Below are positions 7,868 to 16,079 of a stretch of DNA of 64,000 nt, one piece after another. The stretch is from Frankia sp. AgB1.9. Its GTDB lineage: Bacteria; Actinomycetota; Actinomycetes; Frankiales; Frankiaceae. Below the pieces are notes generated by a model, which saw nothing but the letters and a program-made list of their open reading frames with translations, did not search any database and had not been told where the DNA came from. The position numbers were made by a program, and so were the translations under genes. Where the stretch lies: positions 6,749 through 70,748 of the forward strand of contig NZ_JADWYX010000026.1 of the NCBI RefSeq assembly GCF_016786355.1, read 5' to 3'. Numbering within the stretch: position 1 is the stretch's first letter; the number at the start of each line of letters is the position of its first letter.

Positions 7868-8559
7868 CGCTTCGCGCCGCTGTAGTTGACGATGATCGAC
7901 CGGGGGTCGGCCGGGTCGACGAAACCGAACCCGGTCATCCAGAGCTGCCCGTTCTGGTGCCAGGTGAGGTCGAGGCCAGGCCCTCGCTCCGTGATGGTCC
8001 AGGCGAACGGCCCCCAGGTCGTCCCGCCGTACCCGTCGTAGGTGATGGCGTACGTCCCAGGGAACCCGTCCCTGGCGTCACCGATCGCCCGGCCACGCAG
8101 CGCCTCGTGCTGCCCGGATGTGGCCGACATGATCGAGCAGTAGTAGGCGTCGATCGTGTACGGGTCGCGGATGGTGTACCGCACGATTCCCGTCGGCGCC
8201 GCGTCGCCGGTCCAGCAGCTGAGGAGGACCGTCGAGGGCGACGCCTCGTCGCGCAGTCCCATGCCGCGCCACACCGTTCCGTCGACCTTCGCCTCGACGT
8301 CGACCAGGGCTGTGCCCCGGGTGCTGACGTCGAGCTCGATGGCGAGCTCTGTGCCGTCCGGCAGCTGTGCGGCCGCCTGGTGGTGCCCGGCCGTGTCCAG
8401 GCCGCCCGTGGAGAAGCTGAGCAGCGCCGTCTGGGTGGCCGCTTCGGAGTCGGCCTGACCAGGCAGCAGGTAGGTCACGGTGACTCGTTCCGGTGCCGCC
8501 GCGTCCCAGGAGCAGGTCGCCACCGCGAGCGCGGCCGACCCGGCGTCGTCGTCGGTCAT
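7864..8559 (-). CDS. Conserved-looking hypothetical, beta-rich, first gene of SDR/VOC operon
   Basis: I do not recognise this 231-residue protein. It is rich in alternating hydrophobic/Thr stretches and Trp/Tyr pairs (VTVTYLLPG, TAIELDVSTRG-like repeats, GTYAITYDGYGG, WGPFAWTITERG), suggesting a beta-barrel or lipocalin-like fold, with no signal peptide or transmembrane helix. The ATG at 8559 begins MTDDDAG; longer upstream frames read through the divergent promoter and are unlikely. It overlaps the SDR gene by 4 bp, so it probably acts with it. A ligand-binding role for the hydrophobic intermediate is a guess. Confidence 0.7.
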   Translation of the reverse strand: MTDDDAGSAALAVATCSWDAAAPERVTVTYLLPGQADSEAATQTALLSFSTGGLDTAGHHQAAAQLPDGTELAIELDVSTRGTALVDVEAKVDGTVWRGMGLRDEASPSTVLLSCWTGDAAPTGIVRYTIRDPYTIDAYYCSIMSATSGQHEALRGRAIGDARDGFPGTYAITYDGYGGTTWGPFAWTITERGPGLDLTWHQNGQLWMTGFGFVDPADPRSIIVNYSGAKR

Positions 8560-8683
8560 CTGGTTCCGCCCGTCCTGAATGGTGTTCGGGGTCGTCGGTA
8601 CGCCGGCCCACCGAGGTGACCGCGGATGCGGCCGGTCGGTGGGAAGCCTGGCGCGGACCCTTGCGGGATGAGGTTCCAGCACT

Positions 8684-8713
8684 GTAGTACTCGCTATGTG
8701 GCGCACGCCATGC
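8684..8713 (+). promoter_or_regulatory. ATAG-type operator/promoter, copy 4 (divergent region)
   Basis: GTAGTACTCGCTAT (8684-8697) followed by GTGGCGCACGCCATGCC. The downstream flank matches copies 1 and 3 base for base except in the variable positions. It lies between the minus-strand operon starting at 8559 and the acyl-CoA dehydrogenase starting at 8826, and could serve both. Confidence 0.55.
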
Positions 8714-8825
8714 CTTCGGCGTGTTGTCAGGACCAGGGCCCACCGGGAGCCAACCAGCGTCTCGGACCGCGCCACGCACTGAGCGTTGGGACACGCGGCC
8801 GTCGAGGAACCGAGGAGGAACGGGA

Positions 8826-10046
8826 GTGGACTTCGCGCCGAGCCCGAAGGCCGCCGAGTACATCGCACGGCTGACGGAGTTCATGGAGGAGCACGTCTAT
8901 CCGGCTGAGCCGAGCTACGAGGCGTACCGGCGGGAACGCGGGTGGGCCGACAACACCGTTCCGCCGGTGGTCGAGGAGCTCAAGGCCGAGGCTCGCCGGC
9001 GCGGGCTGTGGAACCTTTTCCTGCCTGACGCGGATGACCCCGCCCACGGCCTGTCGGTCACCGACTACGCGCAGCTCGCGGAGATCACCGGCCGCAGTCT
9101 CGACCTCGCGCCGGAGGCGTTGAACTGCTCCGCGCCGGACACCGGCAACATGGAGGTCCTGCACCTGTTCGGCACCGCCGAACAGAAGGAGACGTGGCTG
9201 CGCCCGCTGCTCGACGGGCGCATTCGCTCCGCCTTCGCCATGACCGAGCCCGACGTCGCCTCCTCCGACGCGACCAACATCCAGACGTCGATCCGCCGCG
9301 ACGGTGACGAGTACGTCATCAACGGCCGGAAATGGTGGATCAGCGGTGTCGCCGATCCCCGCTGCGAAGTCATGATCGTGATGGGCCGCACCGACCCCGA
9401 AGCTCCGACGCATCGGCAGCAGTCGCAGGTCCTGGTGCCGCTCGACACGCCAGGCGTGGAGATCGTCCGGCCGCTGCCGGTGTTCGGGTACTGGGACCAG
9501 CACGGGCACTGCGAGATCACGTTCACCGACGTCCGGGTACCGGTCCGCAACCTGATCGCGGGCGAGGGCGACGGCTTCGTCATCGCGCAGGCTCGGCTCG
9601 GCCCCGGCCGGATCCACCACTGCATGCGCTGCATCGGGGTCGCCGAGCGGGCGCTGGAGCTGGCGTGCCGGCGGGCCAGCACACGGGTGGCGTTCGGGAT
9701 GACGCTGGCCGAGCAGGGGGTCGTGCAGCAGCAGATCGCTGAGTCGCGGATGGAGATCGAACAGGCCAGGCTGCTGACCCTGAAAGCGGCCTGGCTGATC
9801 GACAACGGCGGCGTGAAGGGCGCCAGGACCGAGATCGCGGCCATCAAGGTGATCGCCCCGCGGATCGCGCTCGCCGTGCTCGACCGCGCGATCCAGATCC
9901 ACGGTGGTGGCGGCGTCTCCGACGACTTCCCGCTCGCCTCGCTGTACGCCCACACCCGGACGCTGCGCCTCGCCGACGGGCCCGACGAGGTGCACGTCCG
10001 CACCGTCGCGCGCCAGGAACTGCGTCCCTACCTCAGCCGCGTCTGA
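8826..10046 (+). CDS. Acyl-CoA dehydrogenase, ACAD10/11-like group
   Basis: 406-residue flavoprotein with [15 protein letters not shown] (flavin/substrate motif), [40 protein letters not shown], and the C-terminal [19 protein letters not shown] that marks the ACAD10/11-like group. The GTG start follows GAGGAGG 8 bp upstream. It probably oxidises a different acyl-CoA from the enzyme at 1758, as the two are not close paralogs. An operator of the shared family lies in its upstream region. Confidence 0.92.
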   Translation: MDFAPSPKAAEYIARLTEFMEEHVYPAEPSYEAYRRERGWADNTVPPVVEELKAEARRRGLWNLFLPDADDPAHGLSVTDYAQLAEITGRSLDLAPEALNCSAPDTGNMEVLHLFGTAEQKETWLRPLLDGRIRSAFAMTEPDVASSDATNIQTSIRRDGDEYVINGRKWWISGVADPRCEVMIVMGRTDPEAPTHRQQSQVLVPLDTPGVEIVRPLPVFGYWDQHGHCEITFTDVRVPVRNLIAGEGDGFVIAQARLGPGRIHHCMRCIGVAERALELACRRASTRVAFGMTLAEQGVVQQQIAESRMEIEQARLLTLKAAWLIDNGGVKGARTEIAAIKVIAPRIALAVLDRAIQIHGGGGVSDDFPLASLYAHTRTLRLADGPDEVHVRTVARQELRPYLSRV

Positions 10047-10127
10047 CCCCCGCACCAGCCGGCTCCTGCCTGCCGGCCACCAGACCGTGACTACTTCAGC
10101 TTCACCTTCACCTGAGGACGGAACTTC

Positions 10128-11381
10128 ATGGCATTTGGACTGGGGAGGAAGGCCAGCGTCGTCGGTCGCGTCGGCGCGGCCACGTTGTTATGCCTGGTCG
10201 CGGGTTGTGCCGGGACGAGCGCCGACGCAGGACAAGCGGGCTCATGTGACTCGCCCGGCGTCAGTGCCGACGCCATAAAGGTCGGGTTGGTCTACCCGGA
10301 CACGGGGGCCCTGGCGGCAGCGTTCGCGACGGCCCGCGGCGGTTTCGAGGCACGCATCGACCTGGCGAACGAGCAGGGTGGTGTCCACGGGCGTCGGGTC
10401 GAGGTCGTCTGGGGCGACGACGCGGGCGCCCTCAGCGGCAACCTCGCCGTCGCCCAGGACCTCGTGCAGAAGTCCGGGGTCTTCGCCCTGGCGGAGCTCA
10501 CCACGGTCGCGTCGGGCTCCGCTCCCTACCTCGCGAACGCCGGTGTCCCGGTGGTCGGACTGGCGACCGAGCCGTCCTGGAGCCAGTACGACAACATGTT
10601 CTCGACGTCGTACGACGTCTCGGACCAGAAATCCATCTCCACCTACGGCGATTTCATCGCGGCGCGTGGTGGCAAGAAGGTGGCCATCGTCGAGGACCAG
10701 GGCTCGCCCGCGACCCGTGCCGCCACCAACACCCTGATAACCAGCCTGACCGCGGCGGGCATACAGGTAGTAGCTCGTATCCCTTACACGGCGGGTGTCA
10801 CCTCCGCCGTACAGACTGCTTCGAAGATCGGGGCTAGCCGGGCGGACGTGCTGATCGGCGAGCTCGGTGCCGACAGCATCAGCGAGATCGTGGCCGCGAC
10901 CCACCAGGCCGGTCTCCGCCTCAAGGTCGTGCTTTCGGGCTCGGTGTACGACAAGACGCTGCTCGCGCGCTACGGAGCCGACCTCGCGGGCATGACGGCC
11001 TACATCACCCACCTGCCGTTCGAGTCGAACGCACCGGCCGTGACCACGTTCCGCTCGGCGGTGCGGCGCTTCTCCCCGGAGATCGACGACCCGGACCAGA
11101 GCGTGGTGCTCGGTTCCTACGGGCAGGCGGACCTGCTGCTGCGCGGGCTGGAGGTCGCCGGCGCGTGCCCGACCCGCCAGGCGTTCATCACCAACCTGCG
11201 GTCCGTACACGACTTCAACGCCGCGGGATTCCTCCCGGGCGGTGTTGACCTGAGCACCAACCGGGGCTCCCCGACGGTGTGCCTGGCCTTCCTCACGGTC
11301 AACGCGCAGGGGACGGCGTTCGAGATAGACCGGGCCCCGGACGGCAAGGAACAGTGGTGCGGCACCCGGATCGGCACCTGA
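10128..11381 (+). CDS. ABC transporter Leu-type substrate-binding lipoprotein (third in block)
   Basis: 417 residues. Lipoprotein signal with lipobox LVAGC, Cys27. Type-I binding-protein fold: AIKVGLVYPDTGALAAAF, NEQGGVHGRRVEVVWGDD, and a ligand-domain hinge around FFSxSYDVSDQKS-like sequence. It is more distant from the two paralogous lipoproteins at 258 and 14388 than they are from each other. No transporter membrane components adjoin. The ATG start lies 81 bp after the dehydrogenase stop, so it may be in the same transcript. Confidence 0.86.
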   Translation: MAFGLGRKASVVGRVGAATLLCLVAGCAGTSADAGQAGSCDSPGVSADAIKVGLVYPDTGALAAAFATARGGFEARIDLANEQGGVHGRRVEVVWGDDAGALSGNLAVAQDLVQKSGVFALAELTTVASGSAPYLANAGVPVVGLATEPSWSQYDNMFSTSYDVSDQKSISTYGDFIAARGGKKVAIVEDQGSPATRAATNTLITSLTAAGIQVVARIPYTAGVTSAVQTASKIGASRADVLIGELGADSISEIVAATHQAGLRLKVVLSGSVYDKTLLARYGADLAGMTAYITHLPFESNAPAVTTFRSAVRRFSPEIDDPDQSVVLGSYGQADLLLRGLEVAGACPTRQAFITNLRSVHDFNAAGFLPGGVDLSTNRGSPTVCLAFLTVNAQGTAFEIDRAPDGKEQWCGTRIGT

Positions 11382-11479
11382 CCGACCGCGGCCCGCGCGC
11401 CCCGGGCGGCGGCGGGTACGCCGGAATCTGCGCGGCCACCCTGCCCGAGATCGGCTACTCGGCCATGGGGGTTTTGCCG

Positions 11480-12037
11480 TCAATCCGTGACGTCAGGGCC
11501 TGGGTGCCGGTTGGGTAGCGTCGGCGGGGGCGAGAGATTGGGCAGCGAGGGCGGACGGTCGGGCGCCTCATCCGTGTTGTGCCCGCCGTAGTAGTACCTC
11601 ACGGGACCGTCGCTGGCTATCAGCGGAGTCTCGCCGGCCGGAGTAGCGGCCTGTAGGACACGCCCGCGTCGCCCGACTCGGCCTGAATCGATGGCGAAGC
11701 TGCCGATGATGGTCACGCCGTCCTGCTCATAGACCGGGATCAGGTTTGGTTGTCCGGCCGCTTCCCGTTCGGCGAGGTTCATGTTCCATGCAGACAGCTC
11801 GGACGGGGGTAGATGGGCGCCGGTCGCGGCGTCGACTTCGGTCCGCCTGATGTAGCCGCTCTTCCAGTCCGTGGTCCACGCGGAGATCAGGTCTGGCCGG
11901 TTGCCCGGGAACAGGGCGGCCAGATCCGAGCCGTAGGTCTCTCCGGCCGCGTTGGACGGCCAGAGCGTCACGTGGCCGGGACGAGCCTGTTCGGACGGAC
12001 GAGGGGGCACGGGCGGACCTGACTCGTTGTCGGGCAT
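11480..12037 (-). CDS. Hypothetical protein
   Basis: Unrecognised 185-residue protein, starting MPDNESG at 12037. It is Pro-rich at both ends (PPVPPRPSEQ; a tail rich in PPSLPNLSPPP), with a central folded part containing AWTTDWKSGYIRRTEVDAATG and RYYYGGHNTDE. No signal peptide or membrane span. Composition and codon third positions look coding. It is convergent with the lipoprotein gene at 11381, and the next gene upstream is another small hypothetical on the same strand. Confidence 0.55.
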   Translation of the reverse strand: MPDNESGPPVPPRPSEQARPGHVTLWPSNAAGETYGSDLAALFPGNRPDLISAWTTDWKSGYIRRTEVDAATGAHLPPSELSAWNMNLAEREAAGQPNLIPVYEQDGVTIIGSFAIDSGRVGRRGRVLQAATPAGETPLIASDGPVRYYYGGHNTDEAPDRPPSLPNLSPPPTLPNRHPGPDVTD

Positions 12038-12106
12038 GCAACCTCTACCAGCATCCGAAAAGATCACCAGATTGCCCGCCGTCCTTCACCGCGCGACTGT
12101 CACTCG

Positions 12107-12370
12107 TCAGCACTCGCCAAATTTCACCTCATACGAAGGCCCAAGTTCGTCCGCGACGCGGACGGCCAGCGCGCGACCTCGGGTGTTCAGATCGATCCGG
12201 GCCTGTTCGTCGGGCCAGGCACAGCCGTTGGCGAGAAGCGTCTGGGTGTAGTCGTCCGACCAGCGGGCGAGATCCTCGCGCAACGGCGCTCTGAGCGGCA
12301 GCGCGTCAGGCGAGAGCATTCCGCCTCGCTCGCCTCCGGACCACAACGGAAACGCGTAGTAGTCGGCCAT
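12107..12370 (-). CDS. Small hypothetical protein
   Basis: 87 residues beginning MADYYAFPLWSGG; an in-frame ATG at 12394 would add eight residues. It has a mix of acidic and aromatic residues (LREDLARWSDDYTQTLL, RVADELGPSYEVKFGEC). No known domain is recognised. It lies 69 bp upstream of the hypothetical at 11480-12037 on the same strand and is probably cotranscribed. Confidence 0.5.
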   Translation of the reverse strand: MADYYAFPLWSGGERGGMLSPDALPLRAPLREDLARWSDDYTQTLLANGCAWPDEQARIDLNTRGRALAVRVADELGPSYEVKFGEC

Positions 12371-12599
12371 CACGGCCACCCGCGACACAGGCACGCTGTC
12401 AGGATAAGGCGGTTCGCGGGACGGCGCGGACCATCAGTGAAGGCGCTGAGCCGGAGCGACGCGGCATGTCGTTCCCGGCATCAGGTCCACGACGAATACC
12501 AGGAGCACCGGAAGGCCGCCTGACCACCTCGAATAGCGACACGGGTAACGTGACCGGAGGCACCTGCGGCCGGTTTGCTTTTCTGGCACCCTTGGGCCC

Positions 12600-12992
12600 G
12601 TGAGCGCCTCCGACTTGGAGCAAGGCACCGAAGCTGAGCTGCTTCGCGAGTGGACCTTGTATCGCCAGGAGATCGATCCCGCCGCCCGAGAGTTACTCGC
12701 GGCGAGCGACTCGTGGGACGCACACGACGCTGCCCTCCTCCTCTGTGGCGTGCTCGTCGAGCACCTCACGTGGCTGCCACATGGCGGTCGGGTCTACGCC
12801 GCCTGGGCCGAACTCACTGACCTCTACGAAGTCGGCGACACCCCGAAGGACATTGCTCACCGCGTCTTGCGTAACGCGGCGACACGGTGGGTCGAGACGC
12901 CTACGACACCTAGTCCTAGGTACATCACAGACTGGCTCATCGCGACGCACGCGGACATCCGGGAGACCTTGGCAAGTCAAGCCGGTCAGTGA
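12600..12992 (+). CDS. Hypothetical protein, acidic helical
   Basis: 130 residues from GTG at 12600. Predicted mostly alpha-helical and acidic (LEQGTEAELLREWTLYRQEIDPAARELL, AWAELTDLYEVGDTPKDIAHRVL). No recognised domain. Divergent from the small hypothetical at 12370. GC3 is somewhat lower than in the catabolic genes, which fits a recently arrived or weakly expressed locus, but the signal is slight. Confidence 0.55.
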   Translation: MSASDLEQGTEAELLREWTLYRQEIDPAARELLAASDSWDAHDAALLLCGVLVEHLTWLPHGGRVYAAWAELTDLYEVGDTPKDIAHRVLRNAATRWVETPTTPSPRYITDWLIATHADIRETLASQAGQ

Positions 12993-13048
12993 CGGAATCC
13001 GCGCGGCGGCCCCTTCTCGCGCGGCCGACGCATCCGACACACGCGGGA

Positions 13049-13131
13049 GGGGTGGCATCCCGACACGTCCGGGGTGCCGAGCGAAGCGAGGCGGGGCCCG
13101 GGTCGTGGCGGGCTGCCACCCCTTCGGCAGC
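13049..13131 (+). other. Structured intergenic segment upstream of purN-like gene
   Basis: GGGGTGGCA (13049-13057) pairs perfectly with TGCCACCCC (13114-13122) across a GC-rich 56-base interior. The right arm is also part of a competing local hairpin, GCTGCC (13112-13117) / GGCAGC (13126-13131). Two mutually exclusive folds in a 326-bp gap without a gene suggest a structured RNA or attenuator; this is inference from base pairing only. Confidence 0.4.
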
Positions 13132-13318
13132 GTCGCCCCGTCGCTACAGGACGGCGGCTGAAAGCCGGTGCCACACTGTCGTCGCCAGTCCGACCGACAC
13201 GGGTTGGCGCAGAGTAACAGTTGAGACCGCGCATAAACTCTGCGCGTGGTCGCTCTTTCGTTCCAGCCCGAACTTTCCCCGGTCTCGACGACAGGTACGG
13301 ACTGCGAGGTGCCAGGTT

Positions 13319-13987
13319 GTGGCTGACTTTCGCGTTGCCGTGTTCGCGTCACACGAGGGGACCAACCTGCGGGCGTTGCACCGAGCCTCCCTCGAACCGG
13401 GGACCGCGTACAGCCTGACTCTGGTCCTGAGCAACAACAGAGACTCCGCCGCGCTCGGTTACGCCCGGACCCATGCCATACCGGCCGCGCACCTGTCAGG
13501 GATGACCCATCCCGACCCCGTCAAGCTGGATGCAGCCATCTGCGCGCTCTTGCGCGAGCACCAGGTCGACCTGATCGTGACGGCTGGCTACATGAAGAAA
13601 ATCGGTCCGCTCACGCTGGCGTCCTACGCCGGCCAGATCATTAACGTTCACCCGTCCCTGCTGCCGCGACACGGCGGTCAAGGCATGTATGGCCGCGCTG
13701 TGCATGAAGCCGTCCTCGCTTCCCTCGATCCCGTGACCGGCCCCTCGGTCCATCTCGTCACGGCCGAATACGACACAGGGCCCGTCATCGCCCGCCACGA
13801 ACTCCCGGTACGCCCAGATGACACCGTCGAAAGCCTCGCCAGCCGAGTCCTCGCGGCCGAGCACGACCTACTGCCCGCCGTGGTCCAGAATCTCGCCGCA
13901 CGCGCGACCAGCCCGCCGACGCCCGCGGACTCCCTCAGAGCACCCTCTGCGACCAGACCCAACGGCCATCCGCGCACGACGCCCTGA
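13319..13987 (+). CDS. purN: Phosphoribosylglycinamide formyltransferase-like (GART/formyl_transf_N family)
   Basis: 222-residue formyltransferase fold using 10-formyltetrahydrofolate. Phosphate-loop-like SHEGTNLRAL (11-20), hydrophobic core VDLIVTAGYMKKIG, catalytic signature NVHPSLLPRHGG with Asn109 and His111, then GQGMYGRAVHEAV and the acidic residue Asp152 in AEYDTGP. These match PurN residues N106/H108/D144. The GTG at 13319 is chosen; upstream frame sequence to 12989 looks non-coding. It is not beside purH or other purine genes, so it could be a second PurN or a formyltransferase for another amine. The C-terminal 25 residues are a disordered Pro/Ser tail. Confidence 0.78.
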   Translation: MADFRVAVFASHEGTNLRALHRASLEPGTAYSLTLVLSNNRDSAALGYARTHAIPAAHLSGMTHPDPVKLDAAICALLREHQVDLIVTAGYMKKIGPLTLASYAGQIINVHPSLLPRHGGQGMYGRAVHEAVLASLDPVTGPSVHLVTAEYDTGPVIARHELPVRPDDTVESLASRVLAAEHDLLPAVVQNLAARATSPPTPADSLRAPSATRPNGHPRTTP

Positions 13988-14032
13988 GGTGGCACCCCAG
14001 GCGTCGCCCGACGGGGCGCCGAGGTTCTTCAT

Positions 14033-14106
14033 GATCGCGAGTTGGCAGGGGAAATCGTCGTTCACTGCCCTGGCTTGTCGCACTTATTCATGCGCAACTG
14101 GCGATC
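14033..14106. repeat. GATC-ended near-palindromic element, subfamily 2, copy 1
   Basis: 74 bp starting GATCGCGAGTTGGCAGGG and ending GCGCAACTGGCGATC, so the ends are imperfect inverted repeats (GATCGCCAGTTGCGCA on the opposite strand). It is the first unit of an array with about 106-bp spacing between convergent genes (purN-like + and lipoprotein -). Confidence 0.6.
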
Positions 14107-14137
14107 ACTGCCGCCACTCACCACCGGACCGCACGAA

Positions 14138-14212
14138 GATCGCCAGATGGGTAGGCGAAATCGTCGTTCTGTATCCTGATTTGCGCTTTTTATCCCTGCG
14201 CAACTAGTGATC
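14138..14212. repeat. GATC-ended near-palindromic element, subfamily 2, copy 2
   Basis: 75 bp starting GATCGCCAGATGGGTAGG and ending GCGCAACTAGTGATC. It shares GAAATCGTCGTTC internally with copy 1 at the same offset. The second unit of the array. Confidence 0.6.
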
Positions 14213-14243
14213 ATGGCCGGTCAGGCATCCGGAATCGACCGAA

Positions 14244-14272
14244 GATCGCCAGTTGGGCAGGCAATCCGGCGT
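14244..14272 (+). repeat. Half copy of subfamily 2 element
   Basis: GATCGCCAGTTGGGCAGGC repeats the left end of the previous unit at a spacing of 106 bp. The right half is missing, as sequence diverges toward the lipoprotein stop at 14388. Confidence 0.5.
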
Positions 14273-14387
14273 CTGCGCGCGGAATGAGGAGCCGCCTCGG
14301 GTGGCCCGGCGAACGTCGTCGCCGGACGTCGCCGCGCGCCGAACGGGCCCGAGCGCCAGCGGCGTCCGGGCCCGTCCGGGTCGGTGG

Positions 14388-15746
14388 CTACTTCTTGACG
14401 AGCACCGAGCCGCAGCTGAGCGAGCCCAGGAGGTGCCAGGCACCGTCCTTGAGCTGCGAGAGCGTGCTGCACGGTGTGGCCACGAAGTGGTTGAGCGGCC
14501 ACCGGGTCTGGGGAAGCGCGCCTGGGAGCTCATACGTGTAGTTGGTGTTGAGGACGGACAGCAGCTTGTCCACCGTCAGGTCGCGGCCGGCCTTCTGCGC
14601 GGCGGTGATGAACATGTCGGCGGCGAAGTAGCCGGCCATCGTCGCGAGACTTGCCGCCTGGCCCGGCGCGTACTTGGCGAGATCCGCGCGCATCTGGCGG
14701 ATCGCCGGGTTGCTGTCGTCGAGCGCGGGCAGCCACTGCACGGTGCCGTAGGCGCCGTCGAGGTCCTTGAGCGCGGCGAGTCGGGGGTCGAAGGTCGGGC
14801 TGATCTGCTTCCCGGTGTACCCGGCCGCCTTCAACGCGGTCGTCAGCTTCAGCACCGACTGGAAGTCGGACGTGTGGAAGACGACGTCCGGTGGCTGGCC
14901 GTTGTTGGACCGCATCACGGCCTGGACCACCGGCGTCGGGTCGGTCAGGCCGCTGGCCGGGATCGGGTTCTGCGCGTAGACCACGTGCAGGCCGCCGGCC
15001 TTCGCGTACGCGGCGAGGGTCGTGACCCCGGCCCGGGCGGAGTCGTTGTCCACTCCGACGAACGCGATCGTGTGCGAGGCCGGCTGTCCGCCGAAGGCGG
15101 CGTTGACCGTGTAGGCCAGGCCGTTGTTCGCCAGGTTGCTGGCGGCGAACTGGCAGCCGGTGATGCCGAAGCCGATCGTCGTGGCGCAGTAGCCCTGGTT
15201 GAAGCCCCAGCCGAAGAAGGGCACCACGTTCTTGCAGAAGGTGTCCAGGTAGCCGGTGTTGCTGGTCATCAGCGGCACGGCCGCGAAGATCTTGTCCTGC
15301 TCGACGAGCTTGTTGGCGGCCTGCGCGTTGCGGGTGATGTCCTGGCCGTCGTCCAGCACGCCCACGAACTTGATCTTGCGGCCGTTGATGCCGCCCTCGT
15401 CGTTCGCGCGGTCGAACCGGGCCTGCGCGCCGGCGTCGGTTCCGGCCATCGAGCTGCCATTAGGGCTGGTCAGATAGGCGAGGCCGCCGATGGTGATGCT
15501 GTCCGAGGTGACTCCCCTGGTCGGGTCGGCTGCCTTGGAACCGCATTTCAGGTCGGCGTTGTTGACCTGGTAGCCGCCGTCGCTCCAGCCCGAGGCAGGT
15601 CCGGCGGTCGGGCCGACCTTGATGAAGCCCGAACCGGTCGAGGTCGGCGCCCCGCCGGAGGATCCGCACGCGGCGAGCCCCAGCGCCAGGACGGTTCCCA
15701 CGACGCCCAGCGCGCGGTACCGGGAACTCCTTCTCATGATCGGCAT
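14388..15746 (-). CDS. ABC transporter Leu-type substrate-binding lipoprotein (paralog of first gene)
   Basis: 452 residues with a lipoprotein signal (LAAC, Cys27) followed by a Gly/Ser linker. Strong similarity to the product at 258-1601 across the whole length: ADLKCG versus ASLKCN, GTDAGAQARFDRANDEGG versus GDTTAGAEARFGRANADGG, PGALPQTRWPLNHF versus PGALPETRWPVNHV. The cysteine pattern is conserved, implying shared disulfides. The ATG at 15746 follows GGGAGG 8 bp upstream. It is divergent from the crotonase at 16080, with operator copy 5 between them. The duplicated binding protein suggests two related ligands in one pathway. Confidence 0.88.
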   Translation of the reverse strand: MPIMRRSSRYRALGVVGTVLALGLAACGSSGGAPTSTGSGFIKVGPTAGPASGWSDGGYQVNNADLKCGSKAADPTRGVTSDSITIGGLAYLTSPNGSSMAGTDAGAQARFDRANDEGGINGRKIKFVGVLDDGQDITRNAQAANKLVEQDKIFAAVPLMTSNTGYLDTFCKNVVPFFGWGFNQGYCATTIGFGITGCQFAASNLANNGLAYTVNAAFGGQPASHTIAFVGVDNDSARAGVTTLAAYAKAGGLHVVYAQNPIPASGLTDPTPVVQAVMRSNNGQPPDVVFHTSDFQSVLKLTTALKAAGYTGKQISPTFDPRLAALKDLDGAYGTVQWLPALDDSNPAIRQMRADLAKYAPGQAASLATMAGYFAADMFITAAQKAGRDLTVDKLLSVLNTNYTYELPGALPQTRWPLNHFVATPCSTLSQLKDGAWHLLGSLSCGSVLVKK

Positions 15747-16079
15747 AACGGGAGCCTCCCGTTCGCGTGCTGCGCGAGCGGGTGAACCGACCCCGCGGGC
15801 CCGGCCGGCGGCCGTGCCTTATCAGGCCACGAGCCGCGTGGCAGATCGAGCATGATCACTCCTGTGTCGTGGCGGACCGAACGTCCGGCGGCGGGTCGGC
15901 GACGCGAGCGGCAGCCTCGACGGCTGCCGCCAGCCCCGCGGGTCCACACCTGTGACCGGCCGCCCAGGCAAGCATGTGAGCTAGGGCACATTAGCATTTA
16001 CTATGTGCCCACTGCTACTCACGTGTTTCGCTAGCCCGGAGAGGCGGCCGTCCTGGCCAGCGCCACAGGAGTGATCGCG
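15747..16079. other. Divergent regulatory region
   Basis: 333-bp gap between the lipoprotein gene (-) and the crotonase (+). Apart from operator copy 5 near 15991 and the two ribosome-binding sites, I see only GC-rich sequence with no coding frame. Confidence 0.5.
15991..16004 (+). promoter_or_regulatory. ATAG-type operator/promoter, copy 5
   Basis: TTAGCATTTACTAT, with the -10-like TACTAT at its right arm and the flank GTGCCCACTGCTACT, a weaker version of the GTGGCG-N4-CCAT flank at copies 1, 3 and 4. It lies 75 bp upstream of the crotonase start at 16080 and in the divergent region of the lipoprotein gene. Confidence 0.55.

Noticed and set aside
14033-14272. CRISPR array
   Set aside because: Units are 74 bp with about 106-bp period, the right and left ends differ, there are no unique spacers of 30-40 bp, and no cas genes are nearby.
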